Made by a program: the position numbers and the translations under genes
Notes under the pieces: model-generated
What the model was told of the DNA's origin: nothing
What the model saw: the letters and a program-made list of their open reading frames with translations, nothing else
Databases searched by the model: none
Shown: positions 30,664-42,545 of the stretch, in pieces
Position numbering within the stretch: the first letter of the stretch is position 1
Layout of the letters: the number at the start of each line of letters is the position of its first letter
From: Gadus chalcogrammus
Lineage: Eukaryota; Chordata; Actinopteri; Gadiformes; Gadidae
Reading direction: 5' to 3'
Length of the DNA stretch: 64,000 bases
Assembly (NCBI RefSeq): GCF_026213295.1
Contig: NC_079426.1
Location: 24,462,320-24,526,319, forward strand

Positions 30664-33045
30664 GTAAGTAGGCCTATCCCATTACCCCTGTTCCTGTGTT
30701 CCTCAATGTAAACGTGTCATGGCTACGTGGTCTAACGCAGCCCAACATCCATCCAGACTACAATTAAAATGGGTCGCCTTCTGTTAACATGCAGGCAAAC
30801 ACCGCGTCTATAGACTGCGCACAATAGGGCCTTATATTGGGCCAGGGTTGGTTCATTTGGTCACAGATCTGGCTGGTTTTTATTTTTATCCCCGAGGCTT
30901 TTTTTAGGGGGGGCGGTCGTCTACAGGCTCGTCTGCAGGCACAAGTCATTAGCGGGAGACCGATCAGTGTGCAGTCGCCCTGCTTCCTGTAGGAAGATGT
31001 TCTGTTCTGTTCTGTTGTCATCTAAAGCTGGTCGCCTCTCTGCACGCCCCGTTATCAGATACAAAGACGCACCAGAGCTAAAGCCTACTGCATGATGCAG
31101 ATTTTATTTCAAGGACGCATAGCGCCTGATATCAGTCCGTCTTGTGAGCCTATAACCATACATCCACGGGTCTGACGGATATGCTTTCCATTCCTTTGTC
31201 TGGCTCCACGCTGCTATTTCCCCTTTGCTAAAGCTTTTTTTTCCTTCATATTTTCCACACGTAGCCTAATTATAGATGCCTGCAAAAAAGTGTCAGCGCT
31301 TTTTTCTATTAACTGCTGTTGGGAAGGTTAATTTGCTAAGCTTGCCTTGAGTTGGAGCAGCTGGTGAAGGCAGTGTTTCTGGTTATACTGTACAGTTGTG
31401 TGGAGGATAAAATGAGCTGATTAACCCCCACTGGCCATTTCCTCTCTTGTTCTCCACATGGTCTTCCGCACAATATTGCCATCCTCTCCTGTCTTCCCCC
31501 TTCTCCTCCCCTCTTTCTCCCATTTCCTGCCTCGAGTGGAGAAATCAACAAAAGCCCCTGTTTGTCTGTCTGTCTGTCTGTAACCTTACTGTAGTGCAGC
31601 CTCCCCATGATGAGTTCCTCTTTGGTTTGAATTCCCGGTACTAGCAGGCAGCACGTGAGTTATGGACACCTACTGCATCCATAACTCACGTCCCCTGCTA
31701 GGGGGACGTGAGTTATGGATGAGGGCAAGACAGACAGGGAGGAGGGCAAGACCGACATTTCCTTTTCATGTAATTGTGTCAATGAGGGTCGCACAGGAAT
31801 GTTCAAAGAAAACCCCAGGTTCTCTTGTTGCCTGTTAGACCCGGAGCACCAGGCCCGTGGTGGAGATGTGGAGTTGAGAGAGTCCTGAGAAAGGGAGAGA
31901 GAGAAGATGGGAGTTGGAGAGAGGCACTACATTGTGCTGTAAGATGGAACCATGTAGGTCAGGAGGAGTGTGTGGTCGATGGCGTTTTACAAACACACGT
32001 TGGTGATCGTATTCTAGTGTATCTCCAACCATCTCCTCCGTAGGATCGCTCTTCATGTATCAGTCTCATAAATACTTAGACAAAAAATCTCCCCTTATTC
32101 TCTGATGGTCTGATGCTGTATTCTGTAGCATGTAGCAGAAAGAGCTGGGACTGTTTTACAACTTGCTGAACAGGATGCTGGAGTGTGTTGGGGTGTGGGG
32201 TCAGCTGCTGGCACTAATCTTGGCAGCACATAGAAGTCCTTTTGTCAGATGGTGTGTCGGTTAGGCTGGACTCTGTCTATGGCCAGCTCTGCTGTGAAGG
32301 TTGCTACTGTATGCTAACTTTTTATATACCAAAGTCCAAACAGAGCGGACCTTGTGAGTGCCATTAACAGTGATTTCCCATGCTGTGTAACCATTTCACC
32401 AGGCATTCATGGTATTCTTGGAGGTTTTAGACAGAAGTGAATTTTTGTTTTTTTGCTATATGACCACTGCCCCCAGTTGTGCTGGCACATGGCAAAGTTA
32501 TTGGCATTTCCTAGTGTTTTGAACACTGAACAATTTTAGTGTTGCCCAATTGGTGGCTGGTAATTTCAACTGCAGTACTGAATTGCTGCATAAAAACATG
32601 TTTGTCCCTCTTTATCTAATCTGTTGACTGGGAGACACGAACAGATTGGCAGCCCTAGCAGTTGTCCAGCGTGACAGGGGGAGAGGTGCTGGGATTAGCT
32701 AACGGTTTCCTCCTGAAAGCCCCAGATGGCACGGTGGCCCCACCACCCTAGCACTGTCCATTATCTAGCCCATAAGAATTCCCCTTGCCTCGCTGTCAAA
32801 CCAATTAGAATTCACGGACAGCCAAAGGGAGCCAATAACGTTGTGGTCTGAGTGACAAGTGTCCAATTGATTTCCCTGCTTCCTAAGCAGATCCTTCTAA
32901 ATGTGTTGTCGCTCTTTGTTTCATGATGCCAATCCCATGACCTCTTAAGATATACTCAGACATTGATGGGAACATGTGCTAAGAATCCAAACATTATGGT
33001 TTGAGGACATTTGGCATTTTAAATGTCACTACTGGGTGATTTAAA
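30664..33045. other. Intron 2 proximal part, mostly unique
   Basis: I see no exon, RNA gene or transposon terminus in this intronic stretch. The one notable structure is the nested inverted repeat at 31640-31719. Confidence 0.5.
31640..31719. repeat. Inverted plus direct repeat of ACGTGAGTTATGGA
   Basis: ACGTGAGTTATGGA occurs at 31653-31666, inverted at 31678-31691 and direct again at 31706-31719. Outer CTAGCAGG and CCTGCTAG extend the inverted pair. Confidence 0.8.
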
Positions 33046-33938
33046 CCATGGTAACTGTTTATTTTATTTATTAATTTATTTAGTTGATAGGGACAATGCT
33101 CATTGATTGCCAAATAAGTTTCTTGCTGTAAATAAGCCAGAAAATTAAAGAAACATATAAACACACCATCAAACAGACGCTGACATTGCACGCCCCACAC
33201 TATACCCGCCACATATTAATTGCAACACAAAGTAAGGATACAGTATGAAGATGGAAAGAAAGAAAAAAATATATATATTTTTATGGATTTAAGCATTTGG
33301 TACATGGTACATTCTTTGATTCTCTCTAAACCAAACTGAGTTTGGTTTTAAAAGTTGTAAGGCTGTGACATTCCCTTACTTCATTGGGCAGGCTATTCCA
33401 ATAATTGGTGGCTCTGATTGAAAAGGCTGTGAGTCCGATCTGGCTTTTTCTGTACTGTACTATGCAGTGCCCCCTGGCGGTTGCTCTGGTTACTCTATTG
33501 TCCTTATCTTTCTTTGTGACCAGCTAGTTAAACGGTAAGACAAATGTTTGAAGAGCCTTCATTGGTAAATATGGTCTTAGATGCCTACAATTTGAAATTT
33601 GATGGTATTTGCAACCTTTTTTGCACACTTTTTGAATGAGAATTGGGAGTCTAGGATGATTCCCAGATATTTGTAGTCAGGCACCACTCTGACCTTCTCT
33701 TGCTTAATTATGACATCAGGGTCATGGGACACTGTAGTTTATCTTGTAAAATACGTACAAACAGTTTTGCTTATATTCAGGCGTAAGCATGAATTAGTTA
33801 GCAAGTTGGATACATGGCCCATGACATCAGTCAGTTGGTGTGTGGCTTGTTGTTTATTTTTAGCATGCACATAGAGGACAGTGTCACCTGAGTACATTTT
33901 TATGTGTACTGATGGACAAACTGTGGGAAGATCATTAA

Positions 33939-35291
33939 AGGTTCCATGGCAGGAAAATGTTATGTTTATGTTATAATTTTTATTAATTATTATGAGTTTG
34001 CCTATCGCCATTGCGATACATCCACTGTAAACACAAGCGCATGGTACCGTGGCCGCAAGTTGCTCAGGGCCACACCTAGGCCTGTCGCGATATGCAATAA
34101 ATCAATTAATTGCGCGATAAATTTAAATGAGCGATAATTTTCTGCCGGCCGCAATAATTTCCATTCGCACTATTTTTTTTTTAAATCATTGCTTTATTGG
34201 CCTAATCTGAGAAGAAATCTATGCCATAAACAGAAATATTATAGGCCTTCATTACACGGGTCTTCTCAATGCCGTAGAACGCTCCGTTCACTTGCATGGG
34301 TAGTAGTCCGGTAACTTGTCAACCCCAGCGTCTTCGGTTGCTAAGCAACGTCAACGTCTTTGGCGGACTATTTCTCTGCTGATCAACACTACGAATGCTG
34401 CTAACGAATAAATTGTAAAAAGACGCACCATGTGAAGTAATTTTTTCATCTTGGCAAGTAGCCTTGTAATAAGCGGGATAATGTCTAGAACGTCGCCGGT
34501 CTAGAACGTCGCCGGTCATTAAGCCCCTCAGGGCAAAGCAAGACACCTCCGCTGCGCGTCGGTCGCCTGTTCGCCCTGTCGGGGCTTATTTTCCCAATGA
34601 TGACCGGCGTTCCATGCATTATATATATTTATATATATTTAGCAGGGTAGGACTAAGTAACAAATGTCGGGTTGAAATCGGGCTCTGGCTCATAATTACT
34701 GGGCACAACGAGTAAACCCCCTCGTCAAGTGTCAGTCACTTGTTGCATGGTCTGTGTGGGAGGCGGAGCCCTGGCGCTTTTTTTCTTCTTTTTTGAAGCG
34801 CAATCGCGTTTACATCTTTTTTATTTAGTGTTTCAATTTTATTCATTGTTTTTGGTGTTGTTTCGTTTTTATTCAAGAGCATATTTTGTTAATAATAGAT
34901 TGTTTTTGGTTATTTGTTAATTTATTCTGGATATTTTAAATATCTTCCAGACGTCCAGTTCCAGTGTTTTTTAAAAAATAAGTTTATTGATCTTCGAAAG
35001 GGTGTAATTTATCATTATATTAGTTGAAAAACTGCAATATTATCGCTTATCGCAATAACTTCTGGGGCAATTAATCGCCCAGAAAAATTTCTTATCGTGA
35101 CAGGCCTAGCCACACCCCAACCCTCCACCTTGACCCGCCTCAAAAGAACGGCACGTTTGTGGAAAGCTCATTGTGGGGCTGGCTCGTAGTGGCTGTAATT
35201 CTGCAGCAAAGCTGAACGTCTTTAAGTACTGTATTAGGGGCCCACTAACAACTATATAAAAGCATCCATAAAGTAGCATGCCATGGGACCT
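33939..35291. mobile_element. TTAA-target MITE inside the antisense LINE
   Basis: Ends AGGTTCCATGGCA and TGCCATGGGACCT are inverted repeats flanked by TTAA (33935-33938 and 35292-35295). About 313 bp belong to the MITE; the rest is a nested hAT. TTAA targeting suggests Kolobok or piggyBac mobilisation. Confidence 0.85.
34077..35108. mobile_element. hAT nonautonomous element nested in the TTAA MITE
   Basis: Ends TAGGCCTGTC and GACAGGCCTA have a perfect 8-bp TSD GCCACACC (34069-34076 and 35109-35116). Near both ends are ATTGCGCGATAA / TTATCGCAATAA-type motifs. No transposase frame is seen. Confidence 0.93.
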
Positions 35292-35587
35292 TTAATGTAA
35301 AGACTGAACAGAGGGGGGCCCTGTATAGATCCTTGAGGGACACTTAGCTTCACTCAAACATCAGGCGTCACCTGCCAGGAATATAAACCATAGTAGGTCA
35401 AATGACCAGCATACTTGAAGATGAATTTAACTGAAATAATCCATCGATAACGTGTTAGTTATGACCATTATATAAAAAAAAAAGTACAGCATTTTTATTT
35501 TTTTTAAATCAACAAATGCAACAATAGAAAATGCGTCTTTTAGTATTAAAGCGCCGATGACGTCACTGGCATGGTAGGACTAGTTCG

Positions 35588-36225
35588 TTGCTGCAGACAC
35601 GCGAACGTCTTCTACGCTCCACAGCAGAAAATAGTGATTTTAATATGGCTGGTTACGCATCTGAGCCTGTGAGGGACATGCCTGTAGTGTTCGACTGCCA
35701 CCCGGTGGAGAGAGATCAATTTCAGGCTCCAGCTCCACCTTCGGATCGTGTGGGTGGGACTAGTGTGCGTGTGGGTGCTGCCGGAGCATGGACATTGCCA
35801 TTGAATCGGTCTGCTGCCGAGAGATCCCGGTCAACCTTGACCATCTAATGGTGGGATTAGGTTGCATAGCCATGCATATTAGGGCATTTCGGATGCTGTG
35901 TGGCGAGAGAGAGGTTTTGTAAGTGGCCATGCTCTCTCTAAAGGACGTCCGATCGGAGACACTGGAGCGCCCCATAAATAGCAACAAAGTAACAAGGCGA
36001 AAATGATCATTCCCCCTACGTTTTCCTTTGATGCGTTTCAGGAATATCTCCGTAAAGACCGACTCATTGAGGAAACACAACGAGCTGTACAAACGCTGTA
36101 GTACTACCTACACATTTAAGCGCTGGTTCTCCAAAAAAATAAGTGGAGCGCATCAAGCCTGCGCGCATCCAGCCTGCGCGCTGTATAAAAACATTCAAGT
36201 CGAGGAGGAGATAGTAGTTGTTTAA
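35588..36225 (+). pseudogene. P2X7-C-domain-like transposon protein, degraded (first copy)
   Basis: An ATG at 35645 opens MAGYASEPVRDMPVV. In another frame from about 35788 the sequence reads IAIESVCCREIPVNLDHL, the CC-motif start of the zinc-binding cytosolic P2X7 C-terminal-like domain that many fish transposons encode alone. From about 36080 a segment TYTFKRWFSKK..HPACALYKNI resembles the later R-W / P-x-C part. Several frame changes and a stop make it nonfunctional. No transmembrane P2X channel part is present, so it is not a P2X receptor gene. Transposon ends for this copy were not found. A cleaner relative is at 41076-41712. Confidence 0.45.
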
Positions 36226-36920
36226 CCTTTTAGATTGAGTAGAAATACTTTTTACAGTTAGTAATTTGTTTTGACCAAGGGGCTGTATTTAAAGCTACAA
36301 AAATAATTAAAAAAAAACAACTCAACGCCTGAAGCAACTCTAACGTCGCTTCAGGCGGCCACACGAATCCTAACACGAAACCACCCTCGGACCATGGACC
36401 TATTAAAGAACATGGTTTATTACCTGCCTAATAACATGGTTATTAAAGACATGGTTTCACAAAAAAATCAGCTCCGGGTGGACGGGACCTGAAAGACATG
36501 TTGGATGCACTTTGGGAGATACACCCGCGGAGGAGCATAGATGCAAGGCGGATTCACGAGTGTCACGTTTACTTTAGGTGGATGTTGGAGGTTAATTTCT
36601 GGTGGATGTTGATGGATATTGCACAGATGGATATTGCATGGATACATCTTACTATGAAACTACTTCTTCGAGTGGAACTCCCTATGCATCAGCAATCGGC
36701 TAGTCGGCGAACAACAGGGTGAGTAGAAGGAGACATTTGTGGAAATTCTGTTTACAGAACCGCCGTGGTTTAATTAGCAGCTTGGAAACATAGATCTGTG
36801 ATATCGTCTGGGTAATAGTTTATACACTTTATGGTCGGAGTGCTAGCTTGTGGAGATTGACATGACAGGGGCTGATTGACATCGGAGGGTTAGTCAGTTT
36901 TAAGGCTGCCAGCCATGTAT
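36226..36920. other. Intronic DNA without recognised feature
   Basis: A chance open frame (36498-36722) has no motif. No terminus or RNA gene is recognised. Confidence 0.35.
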
Positions 36921-36921
36921 T

Positions 36922-38081
36922 AAGGGCTGGTTTCCTAAAACCAGCCAAAAATGAATATCTCAATATTTTTTTACTATATCTCGATACACAATATATATCT
37001 CGATATATTTTGAATCTCCTCTAGAGCACATCCTAAATGCTCGATTCAACCATGTCTGGCATAATGTTACGTCAGTATAATTCTAGTATTACTGAAACAT
37101 AAGTCTGCATGTAGATTACATGAAACAACATATTGTTTAAACTCATTAGTGCTTTCTATTGGAACAATTTAGAACCTGATCATAAGAAAAGGAAAATCAC
37201 AGCAAGTTAGATTTACCAACACAGCATTTATTCAAACCGTTAATTATTTATTAACGGTTTGAATAATAATTATTATATATACACTGCCAGACGAAGGATC
37301 CAGTGATATTCTTTTTCGAAACCAAATCCTCCGTTTCCATCCTTTTTTCTCTCTCTGGCTGTTCTCACTCACCGGTCGGAGGTACACACACCTACAGCAG
37401 CGCGCCTTCCAGACTACGTCACACACGTGCGTCCATGAGAATCTCGTGGACTCGCAATGGGCGGGGGGAGTGAGTGTGTTTAGAGAGCCACGGGAAAGAG
37501 CGAGAGAAGGGAACACTGTGCGTTAAACAAACCCCGAGAAGCCCAATCCCTATGAGCTCCCCACGCTACGGCCATCCGGAGGCGCACAGAGCTTTTGGCC
37601 GTGATATTATATGAACAATTATATTATATATTATTATATATAGAGCTCCGGGAGTCGCAAACGGCAACAATCACTTTCTCCTCCATGCTGCAGTTCACCC
37701 CGGACTGCACTGCACCGAGTTTGACGATTGAACGCTGGTTGGCTGTTACGTTACACATGTCACTCAGTGGCCACGCTGTTGAACGCTGATTGGCTGTCAT
37801 CACGCGAAATTCGCATCAAAGTTGAAATATTTCAACTCGAGCGCCTGTGCACGGCGAAAGTGTGGCGCGAATAAAAATTTTGCCCGATACGCGTCCCTAC
37901 GTTCACTTTGTATGAGATCTTGTCGCCCCGTCGCGTGAAAGCACAACGAGTATGCCGGCGGCGGCAAAAAGAAACATTGCGTGCCAATTTGTATTCGATG
38001 TTCGCGACAGGGGCATTTTATACATCCCCTGGAGAACATCTCGTGATACATCACATATATTCGATATATCGCCCAGCCCTA
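36922..38081. mobile_element. Probable hAT nonautonomous element
   Basis: The right end TATATCGCCCAGCCCTA and the left AAGGGCTGG, with ATATCTCGATAT repeats in the left flank, match common fish hAT MITE ends. The left terminus appears altered by a small fold-back (GGCTGGTTT / AAACCAGCC). No TSD was confirmed. A perfect hairpin (37228-37266) lies inside. Confidence 0.55.
37228..37266. repeat. Perfect 17-bp inverted repeat (hairpin)
   Basis: Arms 37228-37244 and 37250-37266 are exact reverse complements around a 5-base loop, within the hAT-like element. Confidence 0.85.
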
Positions 38082-38144
38082 ACCCCAGCTGCCATGGCCC
38101 TATATAATTCATTAATGCAGCCAGGGGGAATGCAATAAGATGAG

Positions 38145-38437
38145 GCCTAAAAAAAAAAAAATGTTTGGTTCCTGTTGGTTGTCGGTTGAGGTCATGGGTA
38201 GGTAGGGAATTTATTTTATTTTTTCCAGCGGCAGCGAATGATAGGTAGGTTGTTTTCATTTAAAAACGAGAAAATTCGCTCATCCTTGTATAGAATGAAG
38301 AGGAGCTGTACAAAAACGTAATTATAGTTTGCATCAAAAAATTATTTTTTTATTAAAGCTCATAAAATATTTTGGGTCGCACATAAATTGACAGGGTTGG
38401 TCGAAAACCGGAACCAAACAATTTTTTTTATAGGCCT
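38145..38437. mobile_element. Short MITE-like element
   Basis: AGGCCTA followed by an A-run and TGTTTGGTTCC on the left mirrors GGAACCAAACA plus a T-run and TAGGCCT on the right, giving imperfect inverted ends. No coding content is seen. Confidence 0.4.
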
Positions 38438-38556
38438 GATCCTCCTGTAGACCTGGTTGTTTGCTTTTCCGTAGACATTTCAGCGAGCCTCAGAGCCTGA
38501 CTCATTACCTACTATGGCTGCTAGAGCCACAGAGTAGGAGTAGGTTACCAGGCCAG

Positions 38557-39318
38557 TAGGGCTGGCCCGAATTATTCGAATATTCGAATACTCGTTCGGA
38601 AAATTTGTATTCGAAGCCTAAATCAGTATTCGGAGCTTAGTTTTTTTTTTTTCTTCACGTACGTGACGTTACCAGAGCGAGGGAGGCAAACTATAAGCGT
38701 CAGCGACACCAAGCAGAGAAGTGAGAGAGGTGGAGGAAGAATAGATATCTTGTTTCCCTTTACTTTATAACACAACATTAGCGGGATCTCTGGAGGAAAA
38801 GTAATACTTAAATCCTTAGCTTAGTTGTTTGTTTACGTTCGCTGTACAGCGCCGCACCAATCACCTGTGACTGGCTTGCTGCAGAGCGTGAGCGTCTTGG
38901 GAATACCCGGTCAATATAATGGATATAATATGGACACATAAGACAATCAATATTCGGTATTTGTTATGGATTTATTGTATAAATTCCCTGAAAAGATGCA
39001 CGTTCCAGGATGAATTGAAAAGCTCCCGTAAGGGCTGAGATGGCAGAGAACAGCTGATTTGGAACGGAGCAACAGCTGTTCGCTTTCACAGGGAAAAACT
39101 AAGGAACTTCAACCTACTTAGGCCTACTAATTAACGTTCAAAAGCTATTAAATCTTCAACAAAATATGCAGATACTGTCAAAATCGGTTCCAGGGAGTAT
39201 ATAGGGATTATTAATGTTTTTTTTTATGTTTATTTTTTCTGGAACGAGTATTCGAATATTCGCTCTGAAAAACCAACGAGTATCCGAAGCCTGAAAAATG
39301 GCATTCGGGCCAGCCCTA
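38557..39318. mobile_element. hAT nonautonomous element
   Basis: Ends TAGGGCTGGCCCGAAT and ATTCGGGCCAGCCCTA are perfect inverted repeats flanked by the 8-bp TSD CAGGCCAG (38549-38556 and 39319-39326). Subterminal ATTCGAATATTCG motifs are repeated. There is no transposase. Confidence 0.94.
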
Positions 39319-39326
39319 CAGGCCAG

Positions 39327-40642
39327 TGACGTAACTGATTGTTGAAATCCAACATGGCGGCGCCCTGTAACACTTTCACCCCTTTCACCGTACAATTGAA
39401 TCCCTTTTAGCAAGTTCAGTCCTTTTTAGTTATTGTACCAATGAGAAGGCAGACAATACATCTGTTATATCAACAAATCTTTCATCTTTCAGTTAATCTT
39501 TAAGCTAAATGCCCTTGGGAGGAAACGGCACAACAAAGTACTTTTGACTTATATATAGATATAGATATACATATACATATACATATACATAATATATAGA
39601 TATATATAGATATATATCTACACCCACACACACATATTGGTTTCCTACACAATAGTTGTGTAAACATTGGAATTGATTCCTGTAAACTTTCTAATAGGGC
39701 ATGTCTTTCTATAGGACCGTTTTTTAAAGCCATCCTATTTTATAAGCGGAGGACCCCACAAAAGACCACATGGTTTGAATTATGATTGTCTGCCTTTTAT
39801 AATAATTTTTCAACAATAAAAAGGCTGCCATCTTTATCGCTCACATTCTGGCTGACAGAAAAACAAACATTCGCTTCTCCTGTCAGCTTTTTATCAACTA
39901 AAGCAGCTTCACAAAAAAGACAGATAGCACCTCTGCCATGAGAGGCCAGCCTGGCCATAGAGTGTGAATCGGTTTGTGGTGGGACAGGCCCTTCTAAAAG
40001 ATTATGATCTCTGATATTTACATGTCGTTACAAGCACCATGTGCTTCCTATCTAAATGTCACAGATTTCATAATTTCATTGTGTAGACTGAAGAAGTATT
40101 TATTTCTCTTTTTAGCTGTGTTTCCACAACAGGAACTTTAGCCCAGAACTAGGAACAAAGTGTGTTTCCACCACAGGAACCAGCCAGGCCCTAAATTAAG
40201 TTTCTGCGGACAATAATTTAACCCCAAGGCATCCCTTAGCCATTTCTGCAGCCGCATACCTAGTTATTTTGTTCTCTTCTACCTGCAGTAGGCTAAAACG
40301 TCCTCTTATTGCATACTTAGTGATAAACTACAATTAATATAATTTTCTCATTCAGTTATTTGTTTGTGTTGATCATTCTACATGGCAGTCGGCGCTGCAA
40401 GCCAATGTTTACTTGCACTGACGTTTTGGATACAAACTTCCTCGAATAACGTGACCATGTGTTGCACCAAAAGCTAAGGCGCGGTGCGAATACATGCAAA
40501 GCCGTCTAGATGCAATTTTTCTCCGGATGGCTTGAATGGAGTGAAGCAAACGGCCTGGTTCAGGCAGATTTTTCGTTGCGGCTCGGCCCTACCAAATGCG
40601 CGGCCACGATCCAGGAAACGCCACGCACTCCCTCTAAGTTAA
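39327..40642. other. Intronic stretch with AT-rich microsatellite
   Basis: A TATAGATATA/TACATA microsatellite occupies about 39551-39625. A GCTGTGTTTCCACAACAGGAAC motif near 40120 looks like an isolated transposon end, with no partner found. Nothing else is seen. Confidence 0.5.
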
Positions 40643-42207
40643 AGGGATACTTCACCCATTCAGAACCGGTGTTCTATCATTATAAAATCGCTATTGTAAT
40701 ATAAAGTAAAGTTTTTTTTCCACTCAGTCAAACCCAGTCTTCCCTTGGCCCAGCTTTCCTGATCAAATTTTCTCCCGAGATGATGTCAAATGATGCGTTT
40801 GACGTCATCTCTGGAGAACTTTGCTTTTGCTTGCCTGCTAGAAGGGCCGAGGACTACAAACCATTCGTTCGGCAAATTTTTGAGCACACCAATAAGGAAT
40901 GAGGGGGGGCGGGAGCTTGCGTACGAGATGTAAACACAATGTCAGCCATGTTTCTTCACCGCTTAGCTAGAGAACAAATTTGCAACGTGAAACAGCCGAA
41001 GTGGATTTTGAAAATCTATTGTTGGATTCTGACATTCAGGGCTATTAGAACGAGCCAGAATACAGCCAGGAAGAATTGACACAAATGGAGGAGGAGGAAG
41101 AGGCTGCTGCGGCTGCAGATGAACAAGCCTTGCCTGTTGACGAGGAGCCAGAGCGCGCCGGGGCGCTCCGTTCGCCTATAGACACTAACACAGAGTCCCT
41201 GTGCTGCCGCGAATTTCAGCGATGCCAGTTTCTTCTAGAAAAAAATTCTGATTCTGGTGAGGGCGGGGTGATGTGTGTAACCTCTCACCCAGGCTTTACC
41301 CCTAATCTGAACAGTTGGGTATTGGATACATATTTCCGGACCCAGAAAGTGAACTGAAAACGCAAGCCAAAGCCCGCCGGGAGAAACAGACGTCTAAGCA
41401 TAGAGTAAGTGTTTGTTTTTTTACACATTGGCTCCAATAGTTTTGAGTCCCGGGAAATGTGACAATGTAGTTATCAGAAAAGTAGCCTATCTTATTGGTT
41501 GAGCATAAGCTACGTTACGTTAGCTTGAAGTCTGTGTAATGCTGTATAGGCTACTCAAGGCATAATTTATCTTGCTTTGCTAATGTTGTTCTCTTTCTTT
41601 CTTAGACAGTATCGCTTCCTGTGTTGTCCAGGCCATCAGAGCTAATTACCCAACACAAGATGGGCAGTACCGTGGCTACCAGGAGACAGTAGATGCTCAA
41701 GATGAGCTGTGACTATTTTGACTCTAGCAAACGCACCCTACATGTTTAAAATGCGTAAATAGTTCCCCTTTTTTTCATGAATAAAACTTAAAATTCATGT
41801 TGGTTTTTGTGATTTGTTTACTAACCCAAGTGCTTTTATACTAAAGTAGGCCTACTGTACAAGATAAACACTTATTTCAACTGGGGAGAAAAGGTTGAGT
41901 TCAAATAGTTGATATGCTGGGCTACTGTAATTAGCAAAAAAGTCTAAGTCTAAACTAGTCAACGTATCACCGGGATATGTTTACACAAAGTTTGCTTACG
42001 ACCATTGGTCCTTCCCCCTCCAAACAGAAACAGGCAGGCGGTGCAGCGAGCGCAATGCACTATGGTAGTTGGAAGATTTCTTACTTTTGAGCCAGAGAGA
42101 CACTTTCTGTCCTTTTCTCAGGCTAAGATGAACCGATTTCATTTATACTACATAGAATTATTTACTTCATATAGTAACCTTCATATCTCCACCGGTAAAG
42201 TATCCCT
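40643..42207 (+). mobile_element. Kolobok-like TTAA element carrying a P2X7-C-domain gene
   Basis: Ends AAAGGGATACTTCACCC (with its TTAA) and GGTAAAGTATCCCTT are inverted repeats with TTAA at 40639-40642 and 42208-42211. The interior holds a two-exon gene for a P2X7-C-domain-like protein on + and no recognised transposase. Confidence 0.85.
41041..41712 (+). pseudogene. P2X7-C-domain-like zinc-binding transposon protein (second copy)
   Basis: An acidic leader (EPEYSQEELTQMEEEEEAAA) is followed by TESLCCREFQRC and CVTSHPGFTPNLNSWVLDTY, the Cys/His pattern of the cytosolic P2X7 C-terminal ballast-like domain found as a stand-alone protein in fish transposons. The exon reaches a GTAAGT donor at 41405. 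A second exon (41606-41712) in the appropriate frame reads SIASCVVQAIRANYPTQDGQ and ends with a stop at 41710. An in-frame stop just upstream of the acidic leader (near 41046) and a frame change near 41345 suggest decay. Role in the transposon is unknown; by analogy it may bind DNA or guanine nucleotides. Confidence 0.65.
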
Positions 42208-42211
42208 TTAA

Positions 42212-42545
42212 ATGATCCTTTATTGTCCCTTTTTGGGGGAAATTCTTTTCTGCTTTTGACCCATCTGGGAACCGGTGAACTCATGCAAACCGGCATACCC
42301 GGTTTGCATGAGTTGCATGAGGACAGCATGAGGACAGCCGCAGTGCAGCGCCCGGGGAGCAGATGGGGGTTTGAGGTGCCTTGCTCGAGGGCACCTCAAT
42401 GGTGGATAAGGACGTAAGAGAGTGCTGCACTACAACTGCCCCCGTACACATTTTTTGTATACCGGTCGGGATACGAACCAGCCACCCACGGTTACTTTTC
42501 CAACTCCTTAACCAGTATCCCACGGAAGCCCTCTAGCGGCTGCTT
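42212..42545 (-). repeat. SINE-like repeat with tRNA-type B-box remnant
   Basis: The stretch reads CCTTTATTGTCCC..GGGGGAAATTC, then GGTGCCTTGCTCGAGGGCAC, and ends with GGATACGAACC, the reverse complement of a tRNA-promoter B box, followed by tRNA-like complementary arms. This fits a common fish tRNA-derived SINE in inverted orientation. A perfect 16-bp hairpin sits inside at 42278-42314. Confidence 0.6.
42278..42314. repeat. Perfect 16-bp inverted repeat (hairpin)
   Basis: Arms 42278-42293 and 42299-42314 are exact reverse complements with a 5-base loop, embedded in the SINE-like repeat. Confidence 0.85.

Larger units (their letters stand above)
33050..35400 (-). pseudogene. Antisense non-LTR retrotransposon fragment, interrupted
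   Basis: Reading leftward, an RT motif VPQGSIQGPPLFSLYI lies at about 35345-35300. After the nested insertions at 33939-35291 the same RT continues at about 33900 with GDTVLYVHAKNKQQ (a YADD-like box with its first Asp altered to Gly), then LNISKTVCTYF near 33770 and YKYLGIILDSQFSFKK near 33650. Below about 33500 the frame decays into a 3' UTR-like AT-rich tail to about 33050. The host LINE is 5'-truncated and dead. It is distinct from the L2 copy at 26-29 kb. Confidence 0.75.

Noticed and set aside
42440..42545. tRNA gene
   Set aside because: Only a B-box-like remnant in a SINE-like repeat; no cloverleaf with an A box could be folded by eye.
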